Below, piece by piece: positions 52,290 through 63,633 of a DNA stretch of 64,000 bases. Positions within the stretch are counted from its first letter, which is position 1, and every line of letters starts with the position of its first letter. The notes beneath the pieces were generated by a model. That model worked only from the letters and a program-made list of their open reading frames with translations, did no database searches and was not told the origin of the DNA. Source of the stretch: Macrobrachium rosenbergii (Eukaryota > Arthropoda > Malacostraca > Decapoda > Palaemonidae); NCBI RefSeq assembly GCF_040412425.1, contig NC_089767.1:39874509-39938508 (forward strand), written 5' to 3'. The position numbers and the translations under genes are program-made.

Positions 52290-53890
52290 TTCCCAGAAAT
52301 CCGTACATTCATCTCGTGCTCTTGCCTTGACTTCTGTCACAAATCTGCCTTTGAGAAGTATTAAACACCCATGAAAACATAGCACAGCCATGGCACAAAA
52401 CCGGCTTTTACGCCAAACCAGTCACTCTCTCGTCTGAACACTCTCACACAATTTTTCCTCTTATCTTAAAAATATCTGACCGTATGAACAAATGACTTTC
52501 TCCTCCATCCATCATATTTCTGTAGGGTTATCAGAAGCTCCCTCTGCATCCTTGTGAGTCACATTCTTTATCTTTACTTTCAAGTTGATTAAATAACTGT
52601 TTCATATCAAAAGAGTAAACACTTGGTACACACGCCTCTTCTTCTAATTTTTTTTCTCTTTTAGCATACATTGCTCCTAAAATCATCCTGTCATTTGCTT
52701 TGCTAAATCAGATAATTTATTTCTTGTTACTCTCGCCTTTCCCTTCATGAGAAAGTGGAAACGTAGAATGTCACTGAAATGCAGTATCGAATTTCAGATA
52801 TCAACTCCGCTTGCATGACTTAACTTATAAAGAGAAAAGTGTAAATTGGTGCATCAGCTCAGAAATTGCAGCTAAAATGGCTTTCAATCACGGTGGCCAC
52901 CTCCAAAACTATATTCTTCGATCATCAGATGCCGTCACCGACGCAATCTTGTTAAAAAAAAAAAGGGAAAACAAAAATTCGCCTTCTAATATCCATAGGC
53001 AAGCGCAGATTCTCTCTCTCCCTCTCTCTCTTTTAGTCAATATCTACTGAGGACCCCCACCACTGGTGAGGGTCGCCAGTTCCTTCCGCCCTTGGCCCTG
53101 CGACCGTGTCCTTACAGTGAGTACAATGACTTGCTGTTTTGGCGTGACATCTTCCTAGCTGTGGTTCGGTGTGATCAATAAAATCCTCAGATGGATATTT
53201 TAACCTTCATTTATTGATTTTTCACGTAGTTTTTCACGCACCTACTTTACAGACAGTAAATGGCTTCTTATAAAGAGCAATATTGATTTCATTATCAGTA
53301 AATTTCAAGAAAATCATTATGAATTTGGGTCCATGAATGCGTGTAGGTGAAACATCTTCGTCATTGCAAACTTACGTAAATAACATATATATATGAATAG
53401 GTGAAGGTATACGCATCTGGCAAGTTAATCGTCAACTTTTTAACAATTATTACCAATAGCAAGTAAAATGGATGTAGCCCTTATTTCTACTTGACTTACA
53501 ATGAAAAGGACAACCTCTCGTACAACTCAGACAAATGACTCAGTATTTTGTAAGTGCTTCTTCTGTTAAGGCTCCAATTTCGTGCTTTTCACTACAAAGG
53601 CCACTGAGTATATCCAATCTCACCTAGTGAAAAGCAATAACATTTGATACCACCGGCATGAAAACCGTGTTCATTTACTTGAGTTCTAGTGGCCACTGCC
53701 TCGAGAATTCACTCAGGAAGCTCAAACCTCGACCAGAGCAATACCAGTGAGGAATCATTTTATCTGTCGATTCAGGTTAATTCTTGGGAACAGCTTGGAA
53801 TTTTTTAAGGCTCTGAGAATTGTATAACTTCTGTGAGACTTCGTTAGAGCACGAATTATCAGAGTTAATCAAAGTGAAAAGATACTTCTT
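52290..53890. other. Intergenic, no gene recognised
   Basis: No supported exon or array other than short CT runs near 53012. A 79-codon frame at 52811-53050 is not recognisable. Confidence 0.5.
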
Positions 53891-54266
53891 AGTTTTCTGT
53901 AAAAGAAAACTACTGTGCCGGCTTTGTATGTCCGCCCTCAGATCTTAAAAACTACTGAGGCTAGAGGACTGCAAATTGGTGTGTTGATGATCCACCCTCC
54001 AATCATCAAACATACCAAATTGCAGCCCTGTAGCCTCAGTGGCTTTTTATTTTATTTAAGGTTAAAGTTAGCCATAGTCGTGCTTATGGCAACGACATAG
54101 GATAGGCCACCATCTGGTCGCGGTTAAAGTTTCATGGGCCACGCTCATACAGTATTATACCGAGACCACCGTAAGACAGATCTATTTTCGGTGGCCTTGA
54201 TTATACGCCGTAGCGGCTGTACAGAAAACTCGATTGCGCCGCAGAAACTTTGGTTCATTTATTACT
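53891..54266 (-). mobile_element. Hairpin family C element, copy 5
   Basis: A full-length minus-strand copy: AGTTTTCTGTAAAAGAAAAC at the left, the hairpin (about 53949-54044), ACCACCGTAAGACAGATCTA and the distal GTACAGAAAACTCGATTGCG. Lengths and order match copy 1. Confidence 0.82.
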
Positions 54267-54816
54267 TTTTTTTTGTCTAACACTGCTAGGGAACAGACAG
54301 ACAGACGCAGGAACAAACCGAACCAACGGCATGACCTAGTTTGCGAAGGCCGGGTTAAGTGACTGCAGTCTTGTGATTCTAGGTCAACTCACGGTCTTGA
54401 GAACGGCTCACGATCGTCGATTCAGGGAAAATGGTGATTCACAGAATCCCTTCTTCTCTCTTTCCTACTTATGAAATTTATGCATGTGTGGATATTCATT
54501 TGTGTATCAGATGTTACATGTGGAAATTACTATAAACGTTGAATTGAGATATAACGGCCCAAGGATAATGCAAAAGAATAATCCTTTTTATTTTGTTGTT
54601 GTTGCATGTGTCCGTTTGTCTGTATATTCTGACAAACAAAAGTTTAATCAAGGACGTTTTTCCAAGGGATTCTGCATCCGTCTCTTTCTTTCCCATTTTA
54701 TTTTGTTAGGTTATTTAATTCATTCATTCATTTTTTCTTCGTTGTTTTCTTCAGGGCTGGCTGTTTGTATTTGAATAAAGGAAACGCGAAGAAGAAAGCC
54801 ACTGTAGAAAACCAAG

Positions 54817-54909
54817 TATTTGTGAAAAAATATAAAAATAGGAGCTTTCGACCGTCACTACGGTCCTCTTAAGTTGTACTAAACACTAACTACGAAGTTT
54901 TCACAAATA
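54817..54909 (-). mobile_element. Penelope-like terminal segment with hammerhead-like core
   Basis: On the minus strand: CTTAAGAG, then stem GACCGT-AGTG-ACGGTC (54850-54865), then GAAAGCTCC. This has the layout CUGAxGA / stem II / GAAA of hammerhead ribozymes carried by Penelope-like elements; here the first G is T, so the core is degenerate. Inverted TATTTGTGAAAA (54817-54828) and TTTTCACAAATA (54898-54909) flank it. No reverse transcriptase or GIY-YIG frame is adjacent. Assignment rests on motif layout only. Confidence 0.4.
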
Positions 54910-54958
54910 AACAAAGCATGAAAAAAATTAAATAAGAAATTATTATTTTTTTTATTTT

Positions 54959-55100
54959 TCAGAAGATGAACACCATTCATGAGAAAGAAGCCCCCCAGGG
55001 GCCTCTGACTTGAAATTCAAGCTTCCAAAGAGTATGGTGTCCATTTGAAGGAAGTAACAGAAGGTAATAGGCAATACAGAAAGAAGAGATCAGTTATCAA
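54959..55100 (+). repeat. Dispersed repeat family D, copy 1
   Basis: T/ATT-rich head, then CAGAAGATGAACACCATTCA, GACTTGAAATTCAAGCTTCC, ATGGTGTCCATTTG and GGCAATACAGAAAGA. Three copies in the window share this order. Confidence 0.8.
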
Positions 55101-55154
55101 TAAACATTTCTTAATCGTCCAAGATAAGTCTCCAAATGAATTTTGAAAGTCTTG

Positions 55155-55675
55155 GTTTAAAAATAAAGTTTTTAATGATTATTTAAAGCAGGTCTAATGC
55201 TTGTGAATGGGAAGCTAAGTTTGGAAAAGAAAATTTTACGTTTTTTTTTTTTTAAAGTCCTACTTGTAACCAAATGACGGTCCTAGGCACTGATGTGGTT
55301 GCCAGAGAGATACCAGTTTTTATCTCCGGGCAAACTTAAAGAAAAAGTTCTTCATCACTATTTAAAATCGAACTATACTTCTGGATATAAAGGGAAATTT
55401 AGAAGAAAAAATGTTACGTTTTTTTAATACCTACTTGTACCCAAATGATGGTCTTAAACCCTGCTGTAGTCACCAAAAGGATAGCAGTTTTTATCCCCGG
55501 GGCCAAATTACGGGTAAAGCTCTTCGTCACTATTTAAAATCGATCTATACTTAGAGATATAAAGCTAAATTTAGAAGAGGTCCTTGCGTGCGTTTTGAGT
55601 TGTTCTCTTAATGATGGTCTTAAACCCTGATGTATTCACCAAAGGGATACCAGTTCTTATCTCCATGAGAAATCC
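55155..55675. repeat. Tandem repeat, period about 175 bp, about 3 copies
   Basis: Blocks recurring in order: CACTATTTAAAATCGA, ATATAAAG-AAATTTAGAAGA, TACTTGTACCCAAATGATGG, TCTTAAACCCTG, AGTCACCAAAAGGATA and CAGTTTTTATC. The first copy is the most diverged and the last has lost part of its T-run segment. Confidence 0.9.
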
Positions 55676-55723
55676 TTCTACTCGACAAGATGAGTCCTGA
55701 GCAACATGTTGCTAGACATAACC

Positions 55724-55925
55724 AGGACCCATTGTTTTGGTTAGTGGGTCCTGGGTGTAACCGGTATACTTCCGAGCAGCCTGGCTTGGCTGGACTCGGA
55801 AGAACCAGCCTCTTCCAGAATTCATTTATCGGTTACCACTTCGTTCTGGAGTGCACTGGGCCCGGGAGGGTGTTTTTGTCAGACGGGGTGAATGGGGTAT
55901 TCCAGTGTACCCGGACGTGACCATA
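55724..55925. repeat. Run of adjacent hairpins
   Basis: AGGACCCA/TGGGTCCT (55724-55752) is followed by GTAACCGGTA pairing with TATCGGTTAC. That pair encloses CTTCCGAG/CTCGGAAG (about 55768-55802). Then GTGCACTGG pairs with CCAGTGTAC. The 76-codon frame crossing it reflects the GC-rich sequence. It could be a structured element or the end of the tandem repeat's host transposon. Confidence 0.6.
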
Positions 55926-56137
55926 GTTGACGTCAAACAAGGTCAAAGGGCGTTTGGACTGATAAGAAGCATCTAGTTGCCTCTTTATCACGGTGGAGGT
56001 CGTTGGAATTTCATTCTTCATGCGAGGGAAAAAGGGCAAAATTTGCTTACCATTAGCAATGATGCTTAGTGATTCTGTAAAGGAAACCGCAGGGTATGGA
56101 ATAACGTTTTCCATGTTTAGCTACCAATGAATACACA

Positions 56138-56272
56138 ATTATTATTATTATTCAGAAGATAAACCCCTATTCATATAGAACAAACCTACAGGAGGCACTG
56201 ACTTGAAATTCAAACGTCCAAAGAATATGGCGTTCATTTGAAAGAAGTTACAGAAGATAACAGGAAATACAT
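56138..56272 (+). repeat. Dispersed repeat family D, copy 2
   Basis: ATT run, then CAGAAGATAAACCCCTATTC, GACTTGAAATTCAAACGTCC, ATATGGCGTTCATTTG and AACAGGAAATACA. Confidence 0.8.
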
Positions 56273-57844
56273 AAGTCTATATTTTAGCAATTTTGTTTAC
56301 GAATATAAAAAAAAATAGAAGACCGGAAGAAATCAAAAGACCATAGAGGAAGTAAGGTGGTGTTTGACCACAAACGTTGTAAGAGTCAGGAAAAACTGAG
56401 TCAAGGAGAGAATTCGAAAGCTTGGCAGTAGAAGAACGAACCTGTCACTAGGCCGTGCAATCCTAGGACTGCAGATATCTACCGTGAAAGACTTGCTTTG
56501 GGTAGAAGCGATCTATTTCACAGAGCCAAGATCCCGCTTATCGTAACTCATTTCTCGTAATTTTAGCTTCCGTCATCTGCTGTCCCAGAAAAAAAAATTC
56601 GCCATGATTCACGGATACGTGTTAGCAGAATTTTAGATTTTATATATGTTTAATATGACACTCTGATAAAAATCAATGATAAAATCAGGCAGCTGCAGAT
56701 GCTGCATCACCTGTAAAATTACATGGCCAGGCTATCAGCTGCTTTCTCATAAATGGACGACTGACATAGTTTCACGTGCTGTTATGTAGTCTACACAAGA
56801 TGTTACATTGCAGTCGTTACATCCTTGTTTACATGACTCGGGTAGTGCTGTCATGGCGGCCGGACAGAACATGAAGGATTTGAAATGTTGAACCTTACAT
56901 TTACAAGCCGCTGGTCTAGGTAATTAACTAGAATTTGTAATTGAAGGTGGAATAACTCTTCTTAAAGCCACGAAGTCATCTGCATATTTGATAGCATTTC
57001 TTTCGACCACAAATTGCGAGAGCCAATTCACTTCTAAACGGCCCAATTCATCTCGAGAATTCAACAGACGCTAAAGGCGAGAGGATAAGAAATGATAACG
57101 TTCACAAAGTTGTCAGCGCAACGAAACATAATGACAAGACAATAGAAGGTACAGTTGCGGAGAAAATGCCCGCAAAAGGCCCTTATTCCATTCCCTAACA
57201 CACATACACACCCACACCCACACACGCCAACCATGGCAGCAAGAGAGTTGCTGCCGATCTGATGTAAACCGGATTCATTTGGGCCTCTCGAGGGGTCAGG
57301 CATTCCCGGATAGCAAATACTTATCCCTTCCCATACGAGGTTTCATACGGTTTCGTGTGGTATCGTCGGATTGTATTTGTTTACTGATACTTTGCAAATT
57401 ATAATTGAGCTGAATGCTAAAGGGGATAGTTTATGTGTGTTTGTTTTACCCTCGGAGTCCGCATTTTAAATCATGCAAATAAGAAAGAGGCTGATATATG
57501 AAATTCATCCAGAGTACTTCCCTGCCAACGAACATTGAAAGGTGAACAATTTAGTTACTGTTTCTCTTTTGTATCTGAACGAGGGAGTGTTTTCATAACC
57601 TGACATTTCGCTTTGATTAACATCTGATAAATGAATGAGTAAATTAATGTTCTTTATATTTGGTATTTGTAACTGGTGTAAATACTTAAGAATATTTCAA
57701 GAATATGAAAAAACATCCGGCATCACTACTGGTAGGCATTCCATGTTTTCTGATTATGCCTTATTTGCATCCCTCTGTAAACCACCCTAAATGTGATATA
57801 TAACCTTGACCTCGAAATTGACTCCAAGGACTCGAAATTAAAGA
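56273..57844. other. Intergenic, no gene recognised
   Basis: Unique-looking DNA with a CA/CCCA patch near 57197-57225. No supported exon. Confidence 0.5.
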
Positions 57845-58148
57845 ATGGAATATATAATTTAGGCCAAAAGGCCAAGCTATGGTACCTATGAGGTCATTAA
57901 GCTCTGAAACTGAATTTGAGCGTGGAAAGGTTTGAAAGGTGTAACAGGAGGAAAATCTCAGTTTCACTGTGAAACAATTGTAAGGAGAGGGTAGATAGCA
58001 AGACGGAAGAAAGAGAATGTGAATGGAGGCACAATAAAAGGAACGAAAGGGGCTGCAAGCTAGGGGCCGAAGGGACACTGCAAAGAACCTTGAGTAATGC
58101 CTACAGTGCACCACGTGAGGTGCACTGACGGCGCTACCCCCCGAACGG
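57845..58148 (+). mobile_element. SINE-like family A element
   Basis: TATAATTTAGGCCAAAAGGC, ACCTATGAGGTCATTAAGC, AACAGGAGGAAAATCTCA and the terminal CACGTGAGGTGCACTGACGG followed by CGCTACCCCCC. About 300 bp, non-coding. Confidence 0.88.
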
Positions 58149-58160
58149 GGACTCGAAATT

Positions 58161-58320
58161 AACAACCCTTTGACAAAAAATCCGGTGCCTCACCTTCCCA
58201 AGGAGCATAATTCTTTTGACACCAAATGTAATGACATTCTAACAACCCTTTAACAAAAAAATCCGGTGCCTCACCTTCCCAAGGAGCATCATTCTTTTTG
58301 CACCAAATGCAATGACATTC
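58161..58320. repeat. 80-bp tandem duplication
   Basis: Two adjacent 80-bp units, each from AACAACCCTT to ATGACATTC, differing at about seven positions. They start 12 bp after the end of a SINE. Confidence 0.95.
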
Positions 58321-59053
58321 GCTCTCAAGGAAGGATCTTGATAACTCCGACGCCGCCGTTGCACAAAAACAAACGCGCAAGAACGGTGGGCAAAAAAAAA
58401 AGAGTAATTCCTCGGGACCCTGGAATGACGAAGAGCATCGTAAAATCATCACGAAGCTTGCAGTCTGTCAGTGGTCGATCCGTCACTGGCGGCAGGCAAG
58501 CAAGCATCGAGATAAGCGCAAGATTGATGGATATTGCGCCTCTACGTTAATCTTCGCCTTGAAGGCACAATGCTCCTTCCTGAGAGTATTGAATGCTTAC
58601 ATATTCATGACCTTTCTTCTTCATGAACGGATTTACATATGCGTGCAATAGCTTATACATTTATTCCTCTTCTTTGGTCCGAATGCATTCAGTGACTGAT
58701 GACTGATTGGTTGGGAAGATGGACTTCAACGGGGGTGGGGGCTGGGGGGTTTAAATCCGGCTGAGTCGTAACTCGGTATACCGTGGCAATGGACTGTTGT
58801 CAAGCGTAACGAATTCCCAAAATATTTTAGCGTCATAAGATTTCACCACAAGACTCGGTAAGATGGTGGTTTGTATTCTGATTCAGTTTTATTAAATGAT
58901 CTAAGGTCTTTTATGCATAACTAGGCGTTCACTAAGCATTCGCAACGATTTTATTCTTACCTTTGTTTGTTCAAAGAGCGAAAATCATCAGGACTGTCGT
59001 TCACTCCTGAAACTATTTTTACAATTTCCACATCTTATACTGTTTGTTATTCG

Positions 59054-59123
<70 letters not shown>

Positions 59124-59362
59124 GCGAAATTAGCAGCATTTAATAAATTACACTAATCCCGAAGTGAAACACTGAGAATGCTCCCTCAACCTCCAGACCG
59201 ACCTGGGGTTGTTTTCGACAACGTTGAGCTAACGAACTATAGAGTCTTTCTTTAGACCTTTTCAGAAAAAGGACATTTAATCAGGCTTCATTCTCTAGAG
59301 CCTACGTTTTCCGTCCTGTTATCACTCTGTAGTGACGTGGCTAGACTGATTAATGTAAGAAT
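58321..59362. other. Intergenic with an AAT array
   Basis: AAT array at about 59057-59124. No gene is recognised; the frames near 58325-58550 are open but unrecognised. Confidence 0.55.
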
Positions 59363-59660
59363 TGAACTGAATGTAGAATTAAGGCCAAAGGCCAAGCACT
59401 GGGACCAATGAGGTCATTCAGCGCTGAAACGGAAATTGACAGTAAAAGGTTTGAAAGGTGTAACAGGAGGAAAACCTCAAAGCAGTTGCACAATGAATCA
59501 ATTGTTAGGAGAGGGTGGACAGTAACATGGAAGAAAAAGAATATGAAAGGAAGTACAGTAAGAGGGACGAAAGAGGGTTGCAACTAGGGGCTGAAGGCAC
59601 GCTGCAAAGAACTTTAAGTGATGGTGATGCCTACAGTGCACCGCATGAGTGCACCTGTAT
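59363..59660 (+). mobile_element. SINE-like family A element
   Basis: GAATTAAGGCCAAAGGCC, GTCATTCAGCGCTGAAACGG, AACAGGAGGAAAACCTCAAA and a terminal CCGCATGAGTGCACCTGTAT in which the GGTGCAC arm is altered. Confidence 0.9.
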
Positions 59661-59711
59661 GCGGTGATGAATGTAAGACCCTATAACAAAGTAGATTAGA
59701 TATTCCATATC

Positions 59712-59776
<65 letters not shown>

Positions 59777-60602
59777 TGAAATTGTGTTGCAGAGGTCGCG
59801 AGTTATTTCCATCATCTCTATTTTAAGCCACAATTTCTTCGACTATCGATAAATTCATGCAGAGCTAATAAGTCCAAGTCCCTTTTTTGATGTCGAGTAC
59901 AGTCGTTATTTTTACGAATTTCTCATTTTTTTCATTAAGATAATTGCACAGTGTTGCCGTAACTGGAATTAGGGGGTTTCATTATGCTAAAATTAACCAG
60001 GATTAGAGTACATGAGATTGATTTACCATATAGCATCAAACAGCCAGGTACAGAAACCATCCTTACCTAGGAACATTTGGCAACTAAACGTAGCAAAGAC
60101 TTCGGATTCGTACCCCGCCTACAAACAGTGACAATAATCAGAATAGCTTTTCATCTACCACGAATTCGGCTGTAGGATTCTGTTGCGTCACCAAAGACCG
60201 TCTAAAAACGTGCGCTCAAACGCAGCAGAACAAAGGGAGAGAGGTAATTGGCTCGGCATCTTCACAAAGCCGTTAGCACAATGGGAGAAAACGGATCACA
60301 TACATTCTGGCTATTCCTGTTTTTTAAGGGATCGTTAATTAAAACACCTGCCGCTCTCCTCCTTCCTTTGTCCTTTTGCGAAGCCACCTGAGCCTCGGTT
60401 ACTTGTCGTATATATATATATACAGTATATATATATAGTTACCGCCAGTGGATCGAGTCCATCAAGTGACTATCACCTGTCAACTATAATTCCCCTTTGG
60501 TATTATTTCCGAGGTAGAGTGAATAGGATATTAAATGAAATTTGTAGCTTAATGTTTGTGTAAACAAAATGTCACGGAGATGTGACAAATATTCATACAT
60601 AC

Positions 60603-60652
<50 letters not shown>

Positions 60653-60979
60653 TCACATCTCTTTACATTTCTACTCTTTCATCTTTACCTTCTTTCTCTC
60701 CAGCCAGGATTTAAAGATGACCATCCCAGTGCTCCGGCTCCACGTATGGTCAAAGGGGCTATATGCTGATAGCATCAGGCATTACCCGTCAGTCACCCAC
60801 CCAAGTCCTTTTCAGAATCCACATTCTTAACTGCGCATGGGGTACGTGTTCTGCCTAAGTATGCGTAAATGTATATTCTGTTCATAATACATAGGCATGT
60901 ATTATGAGGTATATATAATTTATACCTACATGTCCCTTCTGGAGGTTAGCTAATATGAAATTTACACCATTTCAACATT

Positions 60980-61014
60980 TCAGTGGTCTGGTTAAACTAA
61001 GGTATACTTAACTT
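60980..61014 (-). mobile_element. Scrap of SINE family B
   Basis: CAGTGGTCTGGTTAAACTAA followed by GGTATACTTAACT: the end of family B seen complete in the LINE, here alone. Confidence 0.7.
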
Positions 61015-61704
61015 TTCATCATTTTATAATTAATTTCTTCATATTCAGATTAAATAATACTATCATACTGAAGCTTACCAAGACTTGAACACATTTAAAA
61101 AGGTGTCTTTATGCCCATGTGAAGAAAACAAAAAAAAATTTATCTCCTTGTGAAGGAGACGGACGTTCAAGTGAAAACTTATGGATTCTACCTATTCGTT
61201 CTTCTAACGACAAGAATACGATCAGTCGAGTGACCGAGACGGAGCTGCAAAACCACTGACATCCTCCAGAGTTCATATTCTAATGTGACATTGTTTATAT
61301 CCGTTCAGAAGAATGATAGTCAAAAACAACTGAAATGAAAACAAACACATAGTCCGTTACCGGGATGTCGTAAAGGGCGCTCTCGACCAGTAATCTAGAA
61401 TATTTACAAACATTGTACAAAGCGTCTCTGATAATGAGGTGTCGGCATATCACTGGATTATCTTGTTGACTGTAAGTCTAAAGTGCAACCGAAGCCTCGA
61501 TTAGCGCACGAGAAATTCGGAAGCAGTTGATGAGACTTCTGTGTAAGTTTGTGAAGTGGCCGATTGTCTGGAAGTTTTCTGCACATGAAGGTTTTAGGTT
61601 TTACACGTGATTCAGCAGTTAGAGGATGAATGTGGCAGTAAATAATGTCGTGTTTTTCTTTAGTACTACCCTTAATGAAAGGAACGGCTTACTCTATTTA
61701 GCTA

Positions 61705-61726
61705 TATGTATATGTGTGTGCGTATA

Positions 61727-61766
<40 letters not shown>

Positions 61767-61907
61767 CAGTATATATATTATATAGATATATATATATGTA
61801 TATAATATACTGTATATATACATAAATATACATATATACATATATGTATATAATATATATATATATGTGTGTGTATATATATAACATATATATATATACA
61901 TACATAC

Positions 61908-61984
<77 letters not shown>
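61705..61984. repeat. Compound TA/TG/GA microsatellite
   Basis: Interrupted TA and TG tracts (about 61705-61922) run into a GA array with one CA interruption (to about 61984). Confidence 0.96.
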
Positions 61985-61987
<3 letters not shown>

Positions 61988-62392
61988 CATTCCTATTTAT
62001 GACTATGAAATCATAAGTTCAAACTCTTAGCAGTGCGCGAGGCAAGTTCTTTGAACCTCACTCGGAGAGATTATTATTATTCTATTTTCATTTTTCCCAT
62101 CCCAGCCATTCACTTGCAGGCCTTGCTGCCTCTTTGTCTCCCTCCCTTTATCTACACCCAACCTTTGGACTTCATGATAACTCATTATCCGAGCTAATCG
62201 GGCGAACGAGACAAGGAAAAGGATGTAACAAAACCCTCTTATCTCCTGTAACGTAATTAAAAATTTATATGTATTTTGTCTGTTCTCTTTCTCAAGGTTT
62301 GTTTACGAAGCATTCGCTGAAAATGGGGGCTGGGGAGTAAGAGAGAGGGTTTGACACGTTGATTACCTTGTGTAAAGAAAGATACGGGGTTG

Positions 62393-62575
62393 ATTATCAT
62401 TATTATTATTATTAAGATGAACCCTATTCATATGGAACAAGCCCACCAAAAGGGCCATCGACTTGAAATTCAAGCTTCCAAAGGATATGGTGTTCATTAG
62501 AAAACGTAACAGATGGTAACAGGAAATACAGAAAGAGAGATCAGCTATTAGTCAAGAAAAAATATATTAACAAAT
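62393..62575 (+). repeat. Dispersed repeat family D, copy 3
   Basis: ATT run, AAGATGAACCCTATTCATAT, GACTTGAAATTCAAGCTTCC, ATATGGTGTTCATTAG, AACAGGAAATACAGAAAGA and then AATAAATAAATAGG. Confidence 0.82.
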
Positions 62576-62953
62576 TAATAAATAAATAGGTACAAATTTA
62601 AGTAAATGATTAAAATAAGGACAGGAGTTGAGGAAAAAATAGTTTTTGCCTTTTATTAATCTATAATTGCCAGCCTCTTAGTCGCTAATTCATCTCAGCA
62701 AAATAAAAAAACTAGACTCGTTTTTTTTATCGCTATTTGTAAAGCATTTCCATTCCTCATGGTTAAACAGAACGCAACCTTTTGATTCCTGTATCCTTGG
62801 CTATTGGAGACGGGCGGTCTTTCCGCCTCTTTGAAATATTATCTTTACTATCCTTGGCTCGAACTTCCCCCAGAGGTACTGAGAGTCAGAGAGAAGACTA
62901 ACCTCGGTGTGTGTTGTCTATGCGATTTCTACGTTGTTTTATGTACCGTGAAA

Positions 62954-63065
62954 ATGGGTACTTTTAAGATACTGATAAGCATTTGTTTTAGTGTAGTGTT
63001 GTGTGATGATCTAACTACGCCTGCTGATGGATTACCCAAAACGCCGAGGATGAGCGGTTTTAAAA
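62954..63065 (+). CDS. Speculative first coding exon of a secreted protein
   Basis: ATG at 62954 in the context GAAAATGG. The frame reads MGTFKILISICFSVVLCDD, a short basic start and a hydrophobic stretch like a signal peptide, then TTPADGLPKTPRMSGFK. It meets a strong donor, AAAA|GTGAGT, at 63066. If real, the next exon lies past the window edge. I recognise no family. The frame also stays open beyond the donor and upstream of the ATG, so chance cannot be excluded. Confidence 0.2.
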
Positions 63066-63550
63066 GTGAGTGTTACTGGTGTGTGATTTTAAGGTGTGTG
63101 GGAAATGTTGGTTTTGCCTTTCCACTTCCGTCTGTTGTTTTTTTAACGTTTTTTAATGGAGGAACCGAACTCTTAAGTAACGTGCGTGTGGTGGGGCGGG
63201 GGAGACTGGGCATTGGTGGTTTTTTTTTTTTTTTGAGGGGGTTAGACCCGTCTTTATCAGGCGTAATATGCTACACATTCAGTATTTCTTAAAGAATTAA
63301 GAGATATAATGTGATTTTAGACACTCGTTTTGACACTTGTTTTAATCGTACGAGTTACCCAATGTTGACAGTGTTTTAAAGTAAGTCTCAATTTAACATT
63401 AACTAGATCTTCTTTTGCCTATTTGTACCGTTGCCGTTATTTAAAGCGCGAATCGAAGTTAAAAGCCTCGATTGTTCACTGTAAACTCTGACGTTACTCT
63501 ATTGTTACCATTTTAATAAATTGCCAGTGAAATTCCATTGATCCCAGATC

Positions 63551-63633
63551 ATCTCAACGATACTAATGACTAGGTATCCCTATTCCGGAAGTATCTCAAC
63601 GATACTAATGACTAGGTATCCCTATTCCGGAAG
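63551..63633. repeat. 42-bp tandem duplication
   Basis: Two adjacent, essentially identical units beginning ATCTCAACGATACTAATGAC and ending CTATTCCGGAAG (starts 63551 and 63593). Their identity implies a recent event. Confidence 0.97.

Larger units (their letters stand above)
59661..62392. other. Intergenic with microsatellites
   Basis: GA array (about 59714-59772), short TA runs (60411-60437) and a CATA/TA array (about 60594-60651). No gene is recognised. Confidence 0.55.
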
